The translations under genes and the position numbers were made by a program. Shown one piece after another: positions 19,670-28,388 of a stretch of DNA of 35,079 nucleotides (its first letter is position 1; each line of letters opens with the position of its first letter). This DNA comes from Vulcanisaeta distributa JCM 11216 (GTDB lineage: Archaea > Thermoproteota > Thermoprotei > Thermoproteales > Thermocladiaceae), in NCBI RefSeq assembly GCF_001315985.1, contig NZ_BBBI01000023.1, positions 1-35,079 of the forward strand. Direction: 5' to 3'. The notes beneath the pieces were generated by a model. It had not been told where the DNA came from and did no database searches. It saw nothing but the letters and a program-made list of their open reading frames with translations.

Positions 19670-20598
19670 ATGAAGGTTCTCATCACCGGCGGTGCGGGCT
19701 TTATCGGCCATAACCTGGCTATCTACCTTGCTGAGAGGGGGGGTTTTGACGTCGCTGTTTGGATAGCCTCGAGAGGTCTACGGGGGGGTTCGCCATCAAT
19801 AGGCTTAGGGGGGGGCGTGGTATACCCATTGTTAGGGCTGATGTTAGGAACTTCAGCGATTGCGGTGGGTTTGATGTTGTTGTTCATGCTGCTGCCTACG
19901 TTAGTGTGCCTGAGTCTGTGAGTAGGCCCGTTGATTATGTTGAGAATAATGTCGTGGGCACGGCTAGGGTTGCACATGAGTGCGGCAGGGCTGGCTCTAG
20001 GATTATTTATTTAAGTTCAGCCGCCGTCTACGGAAACCCAGTTAAGTTGCCCATTCCTGAGGACCACCCAATAAACCCACTATCGCCATACGGCTTAAGT
20101 AAGTACCTCGGTGAGTTGGTGATCGAGAACTTCAGCCGTGTTTACGGGTTTAGGTACGTGATCCTGAGACTATTCAATGTTTATGGGCCTGGCCAGAACC
20201 CGGCCTACGCAGGTGTTATTTCGAGTTTCATTGAGAGGACCTTGAGGGGTGAGCCATTGGTTATTTATGGTGATGGTGAGCAGACTAGGGACTTCATATA
20301 CGTGAGGGATGTGGCGGAGGTTATATTGAGGATCATTGAGGGTGACTTATTCAGTAATGAAGTTTACAATATTGGGACGGGAAGACCAAAATCAATAAAT
20401 GAGTTGGCGAAGATAGTAATTAACATTCTTAGTAAAAATGATGTGAGGATTATTCATGAGGAGGAAAGGCCTGGGGGGGACATAAGGCATAGTTACGCAG
20501 ATGTAAGCAGGTTAGTATCGATTTTTAAAATAACTTTTACATCGTTAAATGAGGGCTTAAGAAACACGCTGAACGATATGAACATAGCGTATTCATGA
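19670..20598 (+). pseudogene. NAD-dependent sugar epimerase/dehydratase (second copy), frameshift
   Basis: An extended SDR with MKVLITGGAGFIGHNLAIYL at the N-terminus, VVVHAAAYVSVPESV, and SPYGLSKYLGE (catalytic Y-x3-K). The start frame fails because one T is missing near 19758 (VAVLDSLERSTGGFAINRL restores it). GC-rich codon use at the 5' part contrasts with the AT-rich genes on both sides. Four runs (19737, 19782, 19808, 20473) are in frame after repair. The last gives RPGGDIRHSYAD, where this family nearly always has RPGDIRHSYAD. Likely UDP-glucose or UDP-GlcNAc 4-epimerase type; about 310 residues when repaired. Confidence 0.85.
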
Positions 20599-20649
20599 TA
20601 TGAAATGTTTAATGTCGTCTTCCATTATGGTTACTAATGAGGAGTGATT

Positions 20650-21309
20650 ATGGAGGTTCGCGATTTGAGTAATACATTAATATTTGTGGGCTTGGTAGGT
20701 AGTGGTAAATCGACTCAAATAGGTGTGTTAAAGAGATTTATTAGTAAAAATAATTTATGTGTTAGAGATGTGTATTTAAAAACTGTATTTATATTTACGC
20801 CTTTATTTCTGAATCTCTTTAGGTATTTTCTTACGAATAGAGGCATTAAGATTATTCATAAGATCGCTGTTGAGCTTGATTTAATTCTTAATGTATTTGT
20901 TTTACCGTTACTAAAGGCGTTAAAATGCGTATTTTGTAAAGGGTGCTTAGTCTTAGTTGAGGAGCATTTTCCTGGTAGTATTGTTGATTATTACCATGCA
21001 TCTTTAATTCTGGGGATAAAAATGTCCTTAATTCGAATACTAATACGTATATTGTATATTCTTTTCAATAGGGATTTGAAGAATGCTATAACCATTATTT
21101 TATTCAGTGATTTAAAAACTCTCAAAAACCGTTGGAGGAAAAGGGGGGGGTCTAAGGATGAGGCAGTTACTTACCTTTATGTGCAATTGCTTGTATTTAA
21201 TGCATGGAATAAGTTGTTCCCTGCAATAAGTATTAATAATTCTGATTTAAGTATTTATGAAACAGCTTTTAATATTATTGTGAACTTGAAAAGACGGAAA
21301 GTACTATGA
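20650..21309 (+). CDS. P-loop kinase-like protein (thymidylate-kinase-like)
   Basis: A 219-residue protein with Walker A IFVGLVGSGKST at about 11-22, an acidic LVLVEEHFPGSIVDYYHASL near 100, and a LID-like KNRWRKRGGSKDE near 160. The pattern fits thymidylate-kinase-like P-loop proteins, often found in polysaccharide clusters, where they may phosphorylate an unusual substrate. ATG 20650 was chosen over GTG 20644 because GAGGAG lies about five bases before it. The G8 at 21143-21150 is in frame inside the LID-like basic stretch. It overlaps the next transferase by ATGA. Confidence 0.6.
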   Translation: MEVRDLSNTLIFVGLVGSGKSTQIGVLKRFISKNNLCVRDVYLKTVFIFTPLFLNLFRYFLTNRGIKIIHKIAVELDLILNVFVLPLLKALKCVFCKGCLVLVEEHFPGSIVDYYHASLILGIKMSLIRILIRILYILFNRDLKNAITIILFSDLKTLKNRWRKRGGSKDEAVTYLYVQLLVFNAWNKLFPAISINNSDLSIYETAFNIIVNLKRRKVL

Positions 21310-22505
21310 AAGTGCTCATAATTGCTCCTGTTGATTTAAGGTTGCGTGAAGGGACTTCGGCGAGGGTTATAAATATGGTAAAGCATGGTAGTGGGTATGT
21401 TGATCATATATATCTGGCATCTAAGGCGTTGAGTAGCGAACTTTCTATTTCTAATTTAACATTTCTTAAAATTTCATACGTTAGACCTTGTTCCTCATAC
21501 CAATGAGTTACGTGTATGCGGCGTTGAAATCATCCTCATCCTCCTTATTTGCAAGAGTGTTTATAAAGGGTATTAGAGGTATGTTGAAAAATGTTGATAT
21601 TATTCATGTGCATACACTTGCGGGCTTGCCCCCTGATTCCTAAGAATGACGTACCTGTATTATTAGATCTTCACGGTCTTTTCGAGTTAACCCCTGTGGC
21701 TATGGGCTTTTCCTTAAGGGATAAACTTGTTGTTGAGCTTCTCAAGATAATTGAGAAGGTTATCTTAATGAATTTGGATAGTTATGGTGATCAGATCCAT
21801 ATAATTGCTCAGTCTCCTTACATTAAGGAATACATAATCAAGAGGTTTGGGATTCCTGAGCATAAGGTCTTCGTGATACCTGATGGAATTGACTTATCCT
21901 TGGTTCCAATTTTTGATGAGACAAGGAGGTTGAAGATTCGTGAGAAATTGAACCTTATAGATAAGTACGTCATAGCATATGCCGGTACGCCTTCGTATTT
22001 TCACGGATTTCTAGATTTACTGTATGCATTTAGGTACGTGCATCAAGTTTATGATAAGTCGCATCTTTTATTGATGGTTCCTAACAAAAATATTGTGATA
22101 AGTCAATTAAGGAGATATAACATAGATTTATCCTACGTTACTGTATTAGAAAATGTGCGTAAACCATGGTATTACGAAATTCTATACGCCTCCGATGTTC
22201 TTGTGCTGCCACATAGAGGAAATACGCAATTTGATTTTATCTATTCTAATAAATTATTGGACTATATAGTGACCGGTAGGTTTATTGTAGGTTATGATTT
22301 AATGCCTGTCAGGGATATGCTAGCTAGATATCCATTAAAAATTCTGGCAAAACCGAATAATCCCAAGGCACTAGCAGAGGCTATTCTAGAAGGTCGAGCA
22401 TTTAGGGATTCTCATGTAGATGGAAGACAATATATTAGGGACTATGAGTGGAGTATCCTTGCAAAAGAGGTCGTTAATGTTTATGATTATTTATTAAAAA
22501 TTTAG
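21306..22505 (+). pseudogene. GT4-type glycosyltransferase, two compensating frameshifts
   Basis: The start MKVLIIAPVDLRLREGTSAR is a GT4 opening. One base is missing near 21489 and one C is extra in the C5 at 21629-21633. With both repaired the middle reads LFLIPMSYVYAALKSS and then TLAGLPLIPKNDVPVLLDLH. Net length is a multiple of three (about 399 residues), as expected for two opposite errors. The C-terminal domain has VIAYAGTPSYFHGFLDLLYA and the donor site DFIYSNKLLDYIVTG, which lacks the usual E-x7-E. Closest in style to GT4 or GT1 enzymes of archaeal surface-glycan clusters. Confidence 0.78.
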
Positions 22506-22537
22506 GAAAAGTTATTTAAATTAAATAAGTACTGCAT

Positions 22538-23606
22538 TTATATGCATGAAAATTCTTCAAAAGTAATATCACGCGGCATTATAATCCTTTCTTTTTTAAA
22601 CTTTATAGGTACCAAATACGTAAAGGCCTCGATAAAATTCACCTTAACATAAGGTGCACAGTATAAGTTTAGAGACTTACCGAAAAGTGAAATAGCCTTC
22701 TCGCCTAATTTCAATCCCTCAATAAGTGCGCGATATTTATTATGACCAAGAAGCTTGTATATCCTTCGCTCAACCATTAATATATTGTAAATCCAGGAAT
22801 ATTTATACCTCGTTTCAACAAGATTGCTCAATGCTATGTGAGCTCTATAACCATAATATTCCGAAGACGCACTTATGGTTTTTCCATGGTAATGAATACC
22901 GCATGGGATAGGGACGTATTTAACCCTGAATCCCCCTATTCCATAAGGCTAATCCTAGGACGTAATCATCAAAGAACAAAAATGCACTATCTATAAAGGG
23001 CCTTCCATGCGGCATTACTTGTCTTACACTGCTTACTCTAGTGACCATATAAGCACCATCAGCATAAGTGACGTAATACTCCTTTACAACATCAGTACAT
23101 GACTGATCTAAAGCCCCGTGACATATACCGTCAGCAATCCATAGTTCGTTTACCCATCCTCCTGCTGAGTATATTGTTTTTCCGTCTCCGTAGTGTATTA
23201 GTCCGCTTGTTGCTGCTATTTTTTCGTCTCCTTCCATGTGTTCGATTAGTTTGGTTAGTGATTGTGGTGTGGCTATTAGGTCGTTGTTTACGAACGCCAC
23301 GTACCTCGAGTCCGGGTCCCTGGCTTCCCAACCAACATTCATACCACCGGCGTAGCCCAAATTCCTATCATTACGAATTACCTTAACCCTAACGTTGCTC
23401 GGCCTACGCTCCTCAACGAACCTCCTAACACGCTCAAAACTACCGTCAGTAGACGCATTATCCACGACTATAAGCTCGTAATCATCAAAATCAAGGTTAA
23501 GAAAAGAATCAAGACTCCTAAGAGCAATGTCGATGAAGCCCATACTATTGTAATTAAGCCATATGACTGAGGTCTTGACCACGTTGTCTATTTCATGGTA
23601 ATTCAT
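22538..23606 (-). pseudogene. GT2 family glycosyltransferase (rhamnosyltransferase-like), +1 frameshift at G5
   Basis: The GT-A fold enzyme starts SVIWLNYNSMGFIDIALRSL and has VVDNASTDGS (nucleotide-binding) and RNDRNLGYAGGMNVGW. VAFVNNDL is the D-x-D region, and FIDSAFLFFDDYVLGL is the catalytic-base region. The frame stops at 22920, where a five-G run on the coding strand (22932-22936, C on the plus strand) should be four. Repair gives WNRGFRVKYVPIPCGIHYHG and joins the C-terminal ORF ending at 22538, for about 355 residues. It is the only minus-strand gene in the glycan island and is divergent from FkbM. No seven-base run. Confidence 0.85.
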
Positions 23607-23632
23607 TTAAGCATTAACGCCTTAATGGGTTA

Positions 23633-24568
23633 ATGGGTTTGATTAGGGATTTGAGGGTTGCCATGGCCAGTAGGCGTTTATTTAGGAATTGGCTCGTTGC
23701 GGGACTTAGGTACTTCCTCATTATGCATGGGTTGGCCAAGGGCCTCATAACCGTTAAATGCAGTAACGCCAGTTATGGGCTGAGCCCAAGCACATACTCA
23801 TTCATAGTTAATGCTTACTATGATGGCTTTATTAATGGGTTCGTGTGCCGCGATGTTATTGAGGCTTTAATTAACGGTGTGCTCATCTCATTAATCCCTC
23901 CAGACTCATTCGCCTTTAATTACCTTGGTAAGCTGATTTATTTTCGTGATTCTACGGGTTTCCTTTTTGATGTTGTTTTTGAGAATTTTCTTGGTGGAGC
24001 CTATGATGACTTAAACGTTAGGGATAGGGTTGTGGTTGATGTTGGTGGTGGCGTTGGTGACACAGCCATACTATTCACGCTTAGGGGGAGCCCGTGAAGT
24101 CATATCCCTAGAACCACAACCAACACTCTACGAGAGGGCGATGGTTAATTTAAGGATTAATGGGGGGGTTGAGGACAGGGTTAGGCTCCTAAACGCAGCC
24201 CTAGCCGAGCAAGATGGTTATGTTGATGCATGCCCAAGTGATGTTAGTGATTACTTTGAATTCAGGCCACAGCCAAATTGTAGGAACCGGTTAGGGTTAG
24301 GGCCTACAGCCTTGATTCGTTGATTAGGGAGTTCAACCTCGAAGGCTCGGTTTTGAAGGTTGATTGTGAGGGCTGCGAATACAACACAATAGCCAAGGCC
24401 GAACCAAAGGTGCTCAACGCATTCGAGGAAATAATAATCGAATACCACAATGGACCAAAACCAATAATAAAGGCACTGGAGAGAGCAGGACTCAAAACAA
24501 AAACAAAACCAATAAGAAGTGCTAAAGTACCAATGGAGAGGCAGGGCTACGTACACGGTACTAAATGA
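23633..24568 (+). pseudogene. FkbM-family methyltransferase, two compensating frameshifts
   Basis: After an N-terminal helical region (about 130 residues) come VVVDVGGGVGDTAILF (SAM-binding motif I), EVISLEPQPTLYERA (motif II) and VLKVDCEGCEYN, the FkbM signature. Three open pieces make it up. The first break is a G5 at 24084-24088 that should be four (LRGAREVISLEPQ). The second is a missing base near 24285, before YSLDSLIREFNLEG. The total is exactly 312 codons when repaired. FkbM enzymes O-methylate sugars or lipids, fitting the glycan island. A TATA-like CATTTAAG lies about 27 bp before the ATG. The G7 at 24162-24168 is in frame. Confidence 0.82.
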
Positions 24569-24640
24569 TTTACCTCATTTACGTAAACAATCCAAGACCA
24601 GAAAAATACATAGTGAAAAACCATCATCCCAATTAACCAA

Positions 24641-24849
24641 CACATTAATGTCAAGGACGAGAGAACTCAACTTGGTACGAGTTGATCAAGGCATTCAAGG
24701 ACCTGACTGGCGAGGGAATAATACTGAACACATCATTCAACCTAGCAGGAGAACCACTAGTCGAAACACCAAGCGACGCACTGAAATCCTTCGCCCTAGG
24801 AGGACTAGACGCAATATACATACAAGGATGGCTAATCAAAAAGAGGTAG
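24641..24849 (+). pseudogene. Carbamoyltransferase (NodU/CmcH family), C-terminal remnant
   Basis: The reading WYELIKAFKDLTGEGIIL, NTSFNLAGEPLVETPSDAL and GLDAIYIQGW is the conserved C-terminus of NodU/CmcH O-carbamoyltransferases. Only 59 in-frame codons remain (from 24673), preceded in another frame by INVKDERT, which fits the segment just upstream in this family. About 500 residues are missing. It shows that the glycan island once carried a carbamoylation step next to FkbM. Confidence 0.8.
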
Positions 24850-24892
24850 GTTAATGACTTTGTGTTAACCCCTTATTTCAGGTGTTTTGGTT

Positions 24893-25226
24893 TTATGTTC
24901 TTGGTTGTGTTGTTGGGTGGTTGAGTGGTTCTGGGTCCCTTATTGCCTTGGCGCTTATTTTCTCAATGCCCTGCCTGGTTGCGTCAACCGTGTTCACGAC
25001 CTTAGCCATGGTCTTGCCAACCTGATTATTACGGGCTTGCCGTTTATTAGCTGCGATGGTTTTTGCGTCACTCCTCGCCTTGTTTGGTGGGTAGTGTGTG
25101 TCGGTGAGGGTTTCTGGGGTACGTGGTGTTGGGGGGGGTTAGTTTGGGGGGGGATTCTTGGTGATGATGGTGCTTGTGGTGGTAATGGGGGGGGTTCGTG
25201 GGTAATGGTTAATTGACTCCTACTTA
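24893..25226 (-). pseudogene. Degraded small ORF with proline-rich head
   Basis: On the minus strand the frame ending at 24893 reads ARSDAKTIAANKRQARNNQ and VVNTVDATRQGIEKISAKAI, a well-formed helical stretch. Upstream it passes through three C8 runs (G8 on the plus strand: 25131, 25146, 25187) encoding a proline-rich segment, with one frame break at the 25131 run. No start codon fits, so it is probably dead. I do not recognise the family. Confidence 0.35.
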
Positions 25227-25269
25227 GTTAAGTGCGGTGTCTTTGAGTGGCGTGGGGGGGTTTGAAGGG

Positions 25270-25277
25270 TTTAAAAG
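25270..25277 (+). promoter_or_regulatory. TATA box of the clan AA protease-like gene
   Basis: TTTAAAAG lies about 32 bp before ATG 25306. A G7 (25254-25260) ends nine bases upstream of it. The box also reads as a weaker TATA on the other strand, toward the degraded ORF. Confidence 0.55.
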
Positions 25278-25305
25278 GTTTGGTTGAGGGTTGCTTGGTT
25301 TGGTT

Positions 25306-25650
25306 ATGGGTTCTGTGGTTGTTGATGTGTTTGTTCGTGGATCTGGTGGTGGGGGGGTTAGGTTGAGGGCTTTAGTCGACACTGGCTTCTACGGGGGGGA
25401 TGTCATCGCAATCCCTGGTAGGGTTCAGGGTTTAGGCATGGAGTTTAGGTATGGGAGGGTTAGGAGGTTGTCTGATGGTGGGGGGGTCGTTAAGGTTAGG
25501 TATGGTGTTGGTGAGGTTGAGGTTTGGCAGGGCCTTAAGCTACCCATGGGTGTAGACGCAGTACTGGGCGTAACCGCATTGGAGAAGCTTGGGTTTAGGG
25601 TGGATCCGAAGACGGGAAAGTTGGAGAAGGTTGAATTGTACCTTCTATAG
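25306..25650 (+). CDS. Retropepsin-like aspartyl protease (clan AA) domain protein
   Basis: A 114-residue single-domain protein with the catalytic-type motif ALVDTGFYGG (hydrophobic-D-T-G) near residue 24 and a C-terminal VLGVTALEKLGFRVDPKTG, matching the second motif of archaeal clan AA proteins. Such single-domain proteins would need to dimerise to form an active site. The substrate is unknown; small-gene islands of Thermoproteales often carry them near toxin-antitoxin genes. The start was chosen from the TATA distance, with TTG 25291 as an alternative. Three in-frame G7 runs (25351, 25393, 25480) add glycines, one immediately after the DTG loop. A frameshifted homologue lies at 32189. Confidence 0.75.
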   Translation: MGSVVVDVFVRGSGGGGVRLRALVDTGFYGGDVIAIPGRVQGLGMEFRYGRVRRLSDGGGVVKVRYGVGEVEVWQGLKLPMGVDAVLGVTALEKLGFRVDPKTGKLEKVELYLL

Positions 25651-25678
25651 GCGGGTCTTCCCGGTCTCGTTTGGCATT

Positions 25679-25891
25679 TTACTGATCTTTCCACGCAACC
25701 CCCCCCAACACACTCATCAATAACATACCCTCATGGAGCTCGCACGTGTAGGTCGTGTGTTCCTTAGGCTTGCGTATCTTGGTCTTGCCATATTCGTAAA
25801 TTGTGAGGTGTTTCTGGGCTTAGTGATTCTCCTTGATGAGCCGGTGTATCGGTGTTGGCTTGCCTTTCCTTGATTTATTTGTGTGTTTCAT
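25679..25891 (-). pseudogene. Degraded ORF with internal stop, unknown family
   Basis: The minus-strand frame starts MKHTNKSRKGKPTPIHRLIK, meets a TAA at 25820-25822, and continues in the same frame as QKHLTIYEYGKTKIRKPKEH and on to a stop at 25679. The basic, well-formed text on both sides of the stop suggests one small gene with a nonsense change. A C8 (25699-25706) lies near its 3' end. Confidence 0.35.
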
Positions 25892-25967
25892 GGGTGTGTT
25901 GGTGGGTGGTTTATGGTGGTTTGGGGTGGGGGGGGTATGGGGTGGTTGGCTTAGTGCTTGCGTTAGG

Positions 25968-25976
25968 TTTTATAGG
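25968..25976 (+). promoter_or_regulatory. TATA box of the DUF3782-like gene
   Basis: TTTATAGGT, centred about 26 bp before GTG 25998, fixes that GTG as the likely leaderless start rather than the longer ORF from 25833. Confidence 0.55.
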
Positions 25977-25997
25977 TTTGGAGGTGCTTTCTTACTG

Positions 25998-26639
25998 GTG
26001 TCTGTTGATTTGAGGCGGCTTGAGGAGGTTGTGGAGCGGGCCGTGAAGAGGGCTATTGAGGAGTCCCGCAGTGAGGACATGAGGGCGATGGCCGATGCCG
26101 TTAAGGCTCTGGCGGATTACGTTAAGTATGGCTTCCAGGAATTCAATAGGAGGTTTGATGAGGTGAGTAGGAGGCTTGAGGGTCATGAGAGGGTTCTCGA
26201 GGAGCTCGTTAGGTCTGTTGGCGAGCTTAAGGTTGCCATGGGTTCGCTGGGTGGGAGGTGGGGGGGTCGTGACCTGGAGAGGACGGTCTTAGAACTCTAT
26301 AGGCATGCCTTGGAGGAGAGGGGGGGTATTGAGCCGGGTAGGGTTGAGAGGTTTGTGTATACTGATGTTGATGGTAGGTACTATAGGCCTGGGGGGGCTA
26401 GGCTCGAGATAGATGTATACATACACAATGATAAGACTTACCTAATCGAGGTTAGGTCGCATGCGGGGGGGCTTGAGGATGTTGAGTGGTTGTTTGATAA
26501 GGCGAGGATTATTGAGAGGATCCTCAACAGGAGGGTCGAGAAGGTCTTAATGGTGGCTGTGAACATAGACAAGGAGGCCCTAGAGAGGGCTGGGCGATTG
26601 GGCATTGACGCCGTATATGGGGGGGCAGTGATTGAGTAG
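25998..26639 (+). CDS. DUF3782-like coiled-coil plus PD-(D/E)xK nuclease-like protein
   Basis: A 213-residue protein. Residues 1-85 form a long amphipathic coiled coil (LRRLEEVVERAVKRAIEE, then FQEFNRRFDEVSRRLEGHE). The rest is a nuclease-like domain with RLEIDVYIHNDKTYLIEVRS (an acidic residue, then the E-x-K/R-like EVR) and KVLMVAVNIDKEALERA. This order is typical of the archaeal DUF3782 family, often considered restriction-endonuclease-like. Five G7 runs (26260, 26330, 26391, 26465, 26619) are all in frame and each adds a glycine at a loop (WGGRDLE, ERGGIEP, RPGGARLE, HAGGLED, VYGGAVIE), where a single glycine is what I expect for the family. Confidence 0.75.
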   Translation: MSVDLRRLEEVVERAVKRAIEESRSEDMRAMADAVKALADYVKYGFQEFNRRFDEVSRRLEGHERVLEELVRSVGELKVAMGSLGGRWGGRDLERTVLELYRHALEERGGIEPGRVERFVYTDVDGRYYRPGGARLEIDVYIHNDKTYLIEVRSHAGGLEDVEWLFDKARIIERILNRRVEKVLMVAVNIDKEALERAGRLGIDAVYGGAVIE

Positions 26640-26762
26640 CGACGGGGGGGAAGTTGGTAATTGACGACGCATCAATAGGGGGGGTGCTGGGCCCTGGATT
26701 GATTAACCGCTTGGATGGGGGGGATTCTGGGTTGGGTATTGGTTTAGGGTTGCATGGTGGAT
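26640..26762 (+). other. Short intergenic stretch with three G7 runs
   Basis: No gene is visible. It holds G7 at 26644, 26678 and 26717, roughly 30-40 bp apart, showing that the seven-base runs are not confined to coding DNA. Confidence 0.6.
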
Positions 26763-27340
26763 CTATTGACTGCCTTGGGGGGGCTGTGCCTTGCTGAATT
26801 CATCCTTAAGTTCCTTGAGTGCCTTTTCAAGTTCATCACTCCATTTTGTTCTTGGTTTGAGTTCCTCAACCCTTCTTATTAACTCCCCTGTCAGTTTTAC
26901 TACGGCTGTTGCTGCTTCCTGCCTATCCCTGAACTTGGACAATGCCATGTCTGGGTCTGGGCCGTTGTATTGGTAGTCGTGTAGTTCTAGGGCTGTGCTT
27001 GTGGCGAAGTAAATTCCTGCATACCCAATCTCCTCAAGCATTTGCGACAATGCCTTCATCCTCGTTGTTGGTACCCTCGGAACAGCCCTATTCACAAGCC
27101 ACTTCTTCTCCTCCTCGGTCCTAGCCGCTTGAATTAGTTTATCAATCTCGAGCCTCAGTAATGCAGCTAAAAACGCCCTCCAGGCCTGGAAGCCTTACCG
27201 GCCGAGTTCCTGACCAAGCCCCCCCTGCTTAGAAATTCAAGGGCCAGCTTGGCCTCAATTAACGACTCCGATAGTCTTGCATTAACGTAATCCTCAGTGG
27301 TTGGTTTGGGCAGTGGTTTCTCTAGGGTTTCTGTGTTCAT
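26763..27340 (-). pseudogene. PaREP1-like (HEPN-type helical) protein, one -1 frameshift
   Basis: The start MNTETLEKPLPKPTTEDYVN and the body match the gene at 7610; the C-terminus reads RRVEELKPRTKWSDELEKAL. The frame fails near 27190, where GKAF is read as GKAS; one more T restores GKAFQAWRAFLAALL. C7 at 27229-27235 (G7 on the coding strand) gives SRGGLVRN against NEGLVRN at 7610, one codon more. The G7 at 26777 lies in the tail (AQPPQG). The ATG at 27340 sits about 28 bp from a shared TATA. It is divergent from another PaREP1 gene. Confidence 0.72.
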
Positions 27341-27363
27341 TCAGTGTTGTTTTGCTTGACCTG

Positions 27364-27371
27364 TTTAAATA
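27364..27371 (-). promoter_or_regulatory. TATA box TTTAAATA between divergent PaREP1 genes
   Basis: The box lies about 27 bp before the minus-strand ATG 27340. It is nearly palindromic and could also serve rightward transcription. Confidence 0.5.
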
Positions 27372-27471
27372 CTTGGCGTTAGGTAAGTACTTCGTGGTAT
27401 GATGACTCATGGTTTTGATGTGTTGGGTTTCTGTAAGTCTTATTAAGGGGGGGTTGTGGTTCTTTGCTTAT

Positions 27472-27996
27472 GTGGGTTTTGTTGTTGAGTTGCCTGAGGT
27501 GCTTGTTAGGGAGGTTAGTAGGTTGGGTGTTGATGTTGAGGGCTTCATCATAGACAGTGTGATTGCCAGGCTAAACCTAGACCCGGGCACCGAGCTTGAG
27601 GTTCACCTTGAGCTTGCCGAGAGGTTTCTGAGGGAGGGTGTTGAATTGGTCAGCAAGGACCCCGTGCAGGCCAGCGAGAAGCTTTATAAGGCCGCTGAGG
27701 AGGCTGTTAAGGCGATGGCCATTGCCTTGGGCCTTGATGAGGCGAGGACTGCCTCTGAGCAGGGTAGGTGGACTGCTGCGTTGTTGTTTAGGGCTGTTGA
27801 TTCCATAAGTGATAGGCTTGGTAGGGAGGAGGTTAGGCTTTGGTGGGGGGGTAGGGCTTGGTTCTTGCATGTTGAGGGATTTCACGAAGCGAGGTTAGGC
27901 CAGAACCAGGTGGGGGGGAGGGACTTGAAGTACGTGGAGGCCCTGGTAAGGCTGGCTCAGGAATGCTGCCGAGAGGCAAGGGGGGGCAAGGCGTGA
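27472..27996 (+). CDS. PaREP1 family protein
   Basis: The protein has the clear PaREP1 core: LELAERFLREGVELVSKDPV, QASEKLYKAAEEAVKAMAIA, RWTAALLFRAVDSISDRLG and AWFLHVEGFHEARL. The family was named for repeats in Pyrobaculum aerophilum and is HEPN-like and helical; its cellular role is unproven. GTG 27472 was chosen because CTTATTAAG (27438-27446) lies about 30 bp upstream; the longer frame starts at ATG 27409. A G7 (27447-27453) falls directly between that box and the start. In-frame G7 runs at 27845 (WWGGRAWFLHVEG), 27912 and 27980 each add a glycine. Confidence 0.75.
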   Translation: MGFVVELPEVLVREVSRLGVDVEGFIIDSVIARLNLDPGTELEVHLELAERFLREGVELVSKDPVQASEKLYKAAEEAVKAMAIALGLDEARTASEQGRWTAALLFRAVDSISDRLGREEVRLWWGGRAWFLHVEGFHEARLGQNQVGGRDLKYVEALVRLAQECCREARGGKA

Positions 27997-28362
27997 AAGG
28001 GGGGGCGGGCCAGGAAACAAGCAGGCACATAAACCATCCAAGGAAGACGCCACAGTCATATTCACGACAAAACCCCACACCCAGCCATGATCACGAACAT
28101 CATTAATACGCCGGTTTTAGTGCTACGCCTTGGTTACGGGTGCCGTAAGGTTAAGGGTCTTAATTAGCTCGTGAGTTGGTTTGTTGTTGTGTCGTGTGTT
28201 TTGATGGTCTCGTTAATCCTTGGCTTCTCGATTATCGTCGTGGGAGGACGTGGGTGGTATCGCTGAGGTGCGTTTTAGTAGGTATTGCGTGAGGTTGGGT
28301 GTGGGTTGTTGGTGATGTATTTTGGCTTCTCTGGTTAAGGAGGAAGGCTTAGATGTATGGTG
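27997..28362 (+). other. 366-bp stretch without a recognisable gene
   Basis: A G7 at 27999-28005 follows the PaREP1 stop. Short frames on both strands are unconvincing. I see no RNA gene or repeat. Confidence 0.5.
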
Positions 28363-28370
28363 TTTAAATG
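28363..28370 (+). promoter_or_regulatory. TATA box of the Panacea-like gene at 28389
   Basis: TTTAAATG is centred about 23 bp before tandem GTG codons at 28386 and 28389. Confidence 0.5.
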
Positions 28371-28388
28371 CGTTGGGTGAAATAAGTG

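Noticed and set aside
24887..25216. Plus-strand 109-residue ORF rich in Trp, Cys and Gly
   Set aside because: Its composition is that of an antisense shadow; the minus-strand reading gives normal helical protein text.
25833..25997. N-terminal extension of the DUF3782-like gene
   Set aside because: The extension is Trp/Gly-rich, contains a G8, and the TATA box lies inside it, so GTG 25998 is the better start.
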